Origin: Qipengyuania vulgaris
GTDB taxonomy: Bacteria > Pseudomonadota > Alphaproteobacteria > Sphingomonadales > Sphingomonadaceae
Length of the DNA stretch: 64,000 bases
NCBI GenBank assembly: GCA_000756795.1
Contig: CCSI01000001.1
Location: 186,001-250,000, forward strand
Direction of reading: 5' to 3'
The first letter of the stretch is position 1, and each line of letters starts with the position of its first letter. Positions 61,464-64,000 of this stretch are shown here, in pieces. The translations under genes were made by a program, and so were the position numbers. The notes beneath the pieces are model-generated. The model had not been told where the DNA came from. It was given only the letters and a program-made list of their open reading frames with translations, and did no database searches.

Positions 61464-61754
61464 ATGGCGAAGCGGCCTCTCCATCCTGCCAGTCGACCAT
61501 TGGATCACAGCATGTCCTACCATACGAAAATTGAAGGCCCGTCACGGAGCTGCGAATACGCTGAGGGGTCTATCGAACCCGACCGACTTCTGCGCCTCCC
61601 TGAGGTGATGAAGAGGGTTGGGTTGAAGCGCTCCGCTATCTACGATCGAATGAAAGCAGGCAACTTCCCAAAGTCACGCACCTTGGGTCCACGGTATACC
61701 GTTTGGGTTGCATCAGAAGTTGATGCTTGGGTGAACGAAGTGATTGCGAATTAG
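61464..61754 (+). CDS. AlpA-family DNA-binding regulator (96 aa)
   Basis: The C-terminal 50 residues are a typical AlpA fold: LLRLPEVMKRVGLKRSAIYD, RMKAGNFPKSRTLGPRYTVW, VASEVDAWVNEVIA. The N-terminal part is basic and probably flexible. AlpA-type proteins activate element integrase or excision genes. The start is uncertain (ATG 61464 or 61512). It lies 70 bases after parB. Confidence 0.78.
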   Translation: MAKRPLHPASRPLDHSMSYHTKIEGPSRSCEYAEGSIEPDRLLRLPEVMKRVGLKRSAIYDRMKAGNFPKSRTLGPRYTVWVASEVDAWVNEVIAN

Positions 61755-62306
61755 ACCAACGGCGTCCGACAGCATCCTGCTGGCATTTCAAGAAGCCCCG
61801 CATTTGGTCGATGCCTGCTTTGGGGCCGTTTGCGGACTGTCTGCTCAAAGCGTGGTATCCGAAGGAAACCGGTCCTTTTCTAGCGAAAGAAATTCGACGC
61901 CAGCTTTGCCAGAACATCCTCGACTCACTTTTTGGACTGGCACAGCTTTGTCGACAAGTGAGACGCACCGGCCTCGTGCAGCTCATAAGTCTACCCTTCC
62001 AAAGCATCGCGACTATTGCGTGCCCTGAGTTGCATAGGAAAGAGGGCCTCGGCAGGATCTTTCGCCAGATCTAGCATCAGCAACTCTCGGATTATCCGAT
62101 CGACGACTCCATTGCCGCTGGGCGTTCTGCATCGTGATCTTTAGAAGAGTTGACGACGACACTGCTACCGGTGCAGGCGGTCTACTCGGATCCGGCAGCG
62201 AAGCTTTCACGTCCAGAAGTCTTGCTCGACCTCCTCACCGATAATTGCGCGCCCAAGTTACCTGGTTGAACGCCGGGAAGAATCAAAGATCGGGGTTCCC
62301 GGCCGC
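61755..62306. other. Gene-free interval at element edge
   Basis: 552 bases with no intact gene. Near 62190-62260 one plus frame reads LLDLLTDNCAPKLPG before a stop, faintly like the LTDNG motif of a DDE transposase core, so a transposase scrap is possible. The interval probably contains the element's right boundary. Confidence 0.35.
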
Positions 62307-63242
62307 TTATGGAAGGTCCGCGCAAATCTCCCTGACCAGACCGCGCAGCCAATCGTGCCCCGGGTCGCCACGATGGCGCGGATGCCAGATCAGCTGCATG
62401 GGAAAGCGCCCGAGATCGACCGGAGGCGGCAGCAGGCGAACGGCCGGGTCATTCGAGTAAAGATTGGCGATCCGGGTCGGTAGTGTCGCAATGCCGCCGA
62501 TCTCCAGGACTGCCGCCGGGGCGGCGAGGAAATGTGACACCGTCAACGCGATATGGCGATGCAAGCCGACGGCCTCCAGCGCTTGAAACACGCCGGTTTT
62601 CAGTCGTCCGGATGGCGCCACGACGACATGAGGCAACGCTTCATAATCCTCCCGCGACACTGCAAGCTGTCCGTCGAAGTCGCTGGCGCGGACAAGGCAG
62701 GTGTAGCCATCGTCCATCGCCTCGCTCACCACCAAGGTGTCGTCGGGCTTGGGGAACCGGCCGAGCGCGAGATCGAGTGCTCCTGTTGCCAGTTCCCTCG
62801 GGTCCAGATCGGCCCCAAGCGGCGCAATGGCAAGGTTCACCAGTGGCGCCTGTTGCGAAACGCGGGCCATCAATCTCGGCACGACCACACATTCGAAATA
62901 GGCACTCGCAACGATGGTGAAACCGCGCGCTGTGATGGCCGGGTCGAAGACCGGGCGCGCCTCGAATACCGCGCGCAGCTGCGCCAGGCCCGCGGCGATC
63001 TCCGGCGCCATAGCCCGGGCGCGTTCGGTCGGCACCACGCCGTAGCGCGCCCTGAGAAACAGCTCGTCGTCGAACTGCGCGCGCAACCGCGCGAGCGCGG
63101 CGCTCACCGCAGATTGCGACAGGCGGAGCCGCCGCGCCGCCGCGGTGACGTTCTGCTCCTCCATGATCGCTTCGAACACGGCGAGAAGGTTGAAGTCCTG
63201 ACGCACAGATGCCCTCTCTGTCGATTTCTGAATATCGATCAA
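62307..63242 (-). CDS. LysR-family transcriptional regulator
   Basis: 311 residues. N-terminal winged HTH (NLLAVFEAIMEEQNVTAAAR, RLRLSQSAVSAALARLRAQF) and a periplasmic-binding-protein-like effector domain (GFTIVASAYFECVVVPRLMA, YTCLVRASDF). NodD/SyrM-like branch. It is divergent from the monooxygenase-like gene (63 bases between starts) and probably controls it through a shared promoter, responding to a small molecule. Confidence 0.9.
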   Translation of the reverse strand: MIDIQKSTERASVRQDFNLLAVFEAIMEEQNVTAAARRLRLSQSAVSAALARLRAQFDDELFLRARYGVVPTERARAMAPEIAAGLAQLRAVFEARPVFDPAITARGFTIVASAYFECVVVPRLMARVSQQAPLVNLAIAPLGADLDPRELATGALDLALGRFPKPDDTLVVSEAMDDGYTCLVRASDFDGQLAVSREDYEALPHVVVAPSGRLKTGVFQALEAVGLHRHIALTVSHFLAAPAAVLEIGGIATLPTRIANLYSNDPAVRLLPPPVDLGRFPMQLIWHPRHRGDPGHDWLRGLVREICADLP

Positions 63243-63305
63243 TCAATTTCTCGATGCCTTGGCAAGCCTCTATATCGGGATCATCAGACAGCGACAGGAC
63301 CAGAG

Positions 63306-63602
63306 ATGAACACCGAATTGAAAGTCGTGGCCCGCATGGTGGCTGCACCCGGCCGCGCCGAGAACCTCGTTCCGGCCATGGAGACGCTCGTCGCGCAGAC
63401 GCGCCAAGAGCCGGGCTGCATCGCCTACGAGCTGTTTCGCGGCACGGACAATCCCGACGTGCTGATCTTCGTCGAGACTTGGGAGAGCCGCGCCCACTGG
63501 GAGGCCCACATGGCCGGCGATGCGATCCGTGCCTTCAATGGCAGGATCGGCAACGGCAATTTCGCCTCTGGCGAGGTCCACCCTCTGACCCTGATTGCCT
63601 GA
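63306..63602 (+). CDS. Antibiotic-biosynthesis-monooxygenase-fold protein (putative quinol monooxygenase)
   Basis: 98 residues, one ABM domain: VVARMVAAPGRAENLVPAME, TRQEPGCIAYELFRGTDNPD, LIFVETWESRAHWEAHMAGD. Matches YgiN-like quinol monooxygenases, which oxidise quinols without cofactor. Preceded by AGAG. First gene of a plus operon with the oxidoreductase. Target of the divergent LysR protein is likely. Confidence 0.88.
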   Translation: MNTELKVVARMVAAPGRAENLVPAMETLVAQTRQEPGCIAYELFRGTDNPDVLIFVETWESRAHWEAHMAGDAIRAFNGRIGNGNFASGEVHPLTLIA

Positions 63603-63630
63603 CCACATTTGATCACAAGGAAACACACTA

Positions 63631-64000
63631 TGTCCGATCTTGGATTCGGTATCGTCGGCACCGGCTTCATCGCCGGCATCCTGGCCGACGCGATCACCCG
63701 CGCTCCGGGCGCGCATCTCGCCGCGGTCTCGAGCCGCAGCCTCGCAAAGGCGCAGGATTTCGTCGAAGGCCGCAGCGGCGTCGCGGCCGTGGAAGGTCTC
63801 GAGACTTTGCTGGCCCGCGCCGACGTGGCTGCGGTCTATGTCGCGATCCCCACGGCCGCCAAGGAGGCGGTGACGCTCGCCGCGATCGCCGCTGGCAAGC
63901 ATGTGCTGGTCGACAAGCCGCTGCCCGACGCCGAGGCGGTGCGCCGCATGACGCAGGCGGCGGCCGAGAAGGGCGTTCTGTTCATGGACGCCACTCATTT
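63631..64000 (+). CDS. Gfo/Idh/MocA-family oxidoreductase, 5' part only
   Basis: The first 123 codons. Rossmann fold: FGIVGTGFIAGILADAITRA, LAAVSSRSLAKAQDF, VYVAIPTAAKEAV and the family Lys in GKHVLVDKPLPDAEAV. NAD(P)-dependent sugar or polyol oxidoreductase type. It starts 28 bases after the monooxygenase stop, with AAGGAAAC upstream. The gene leaves the window at the right edge. Confidence 0.9.

Noticed and set aside
62190..62260. LLTDNCAP motif as evidence for an IS transposase
   Set aside because: Only eight residues resemble a DDE motif, with no neighbouring catalytic residues or terminal repeats. Kept only as a note in the interval entry.

Overview
The window looks like a chromosomal segment from an alphaproteobacterium, most probably a marine sphingomonad of the Erythrobacteraceae type. 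Evidence: GC-rich coding sequence, a MucR/Ros regulator, an EPS-associated MarR/NusG-like regulator pair beside an exopolysaccharide locus, a glycine-zipper envelope protein family, and a typical alphaproteobacterial tRNA-Met 3' end. No intact tRNA, rRNA, CRISPR array or complete insertion sequence was seen.

Layout. (1) 1-9.84 kb is an integrated element. It holds a minus-strand operon of small phage-like genes at the left edge, small membrane proteins, a periplasmic ClpP-like protein and a thermonuclease. An excisionase-led operon of tightly overlapping genes (7.24 to 5.04 kb) faces a regulator-integrase-membrane protein operon. The element ends at a 48-bp 3' fragment of tRNA-Met (9797-9844). 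(2) Directly after that fragment a second, P4-type integrase starts another element (about 9.85-18.1 kb). It carries a decayed MobF relaxase, two mosaic envelope proteins sharing a glycine-zipper cassette, and a secreted protein beside a protein-glutaminase-like gene pair. It borders a 5'-truncated outer-membrane barrel gene. (3) 18.5-38.4 kb is a Wzx/Wzy-type exopolysaccharide locus. Chain-length/export genes (wza, wzc, a Wzy-like gene) are on minus. On plus are the initiating sugar transferase, NusG-like and MarR-like regulators, a sulfotransferase, flippase, polymerase, glycosyltransferases and the full GDP-mannose/GDP-fucose supply (manA, manC, manB, gmd, fcl). (4) 38.4-41.5 kb is a remnant island with a tyrosine recombinase, an XRE regulator and two phage-like genes, one interrupted by an in-frame stop. 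(5) 41.8-51.8 kb holds a GAF-PAS-GGDEF-EAL protein, MucR, small secreted proteins and lipoproteins, a barrel protein, a nuclease, two more zinc-ribbon proteins and an exported amidohydrolase, with dispersed repeats. (6) 52-61.8 kb is a mobilizable-element-like region with two HUH relaxase-like proteins, a DEDDh exonuclease, a strong oriT candidate, orphan genes, ParB without ParA, and an AlpA regulator. (7) 62.3-64 kb is a LysR regulator divergent from a quinol-monooxygenase-like gene and a Gfo/Idh/MocA oxidoreductase that runs off the window.

How the genes work together: the EPS block is a self-contained pathway from fructose-6-phosphate to GDP-sugars, lipid-linked repeat synthesis, flipping, polymerisation, tyrosine-kinase-regulated chain length and export. 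A c-di-GMP protein and MucR nearby are plausible regulators. The most unusual material is in the elements: the relaxase/oriT/ParB region with unrecognised 225- and 554-residue proteins, the deamidase-like pair, the module-swapped envelope genes, the three-copy zinc-ribbon family and the tandem integrations at tRNA-Met.
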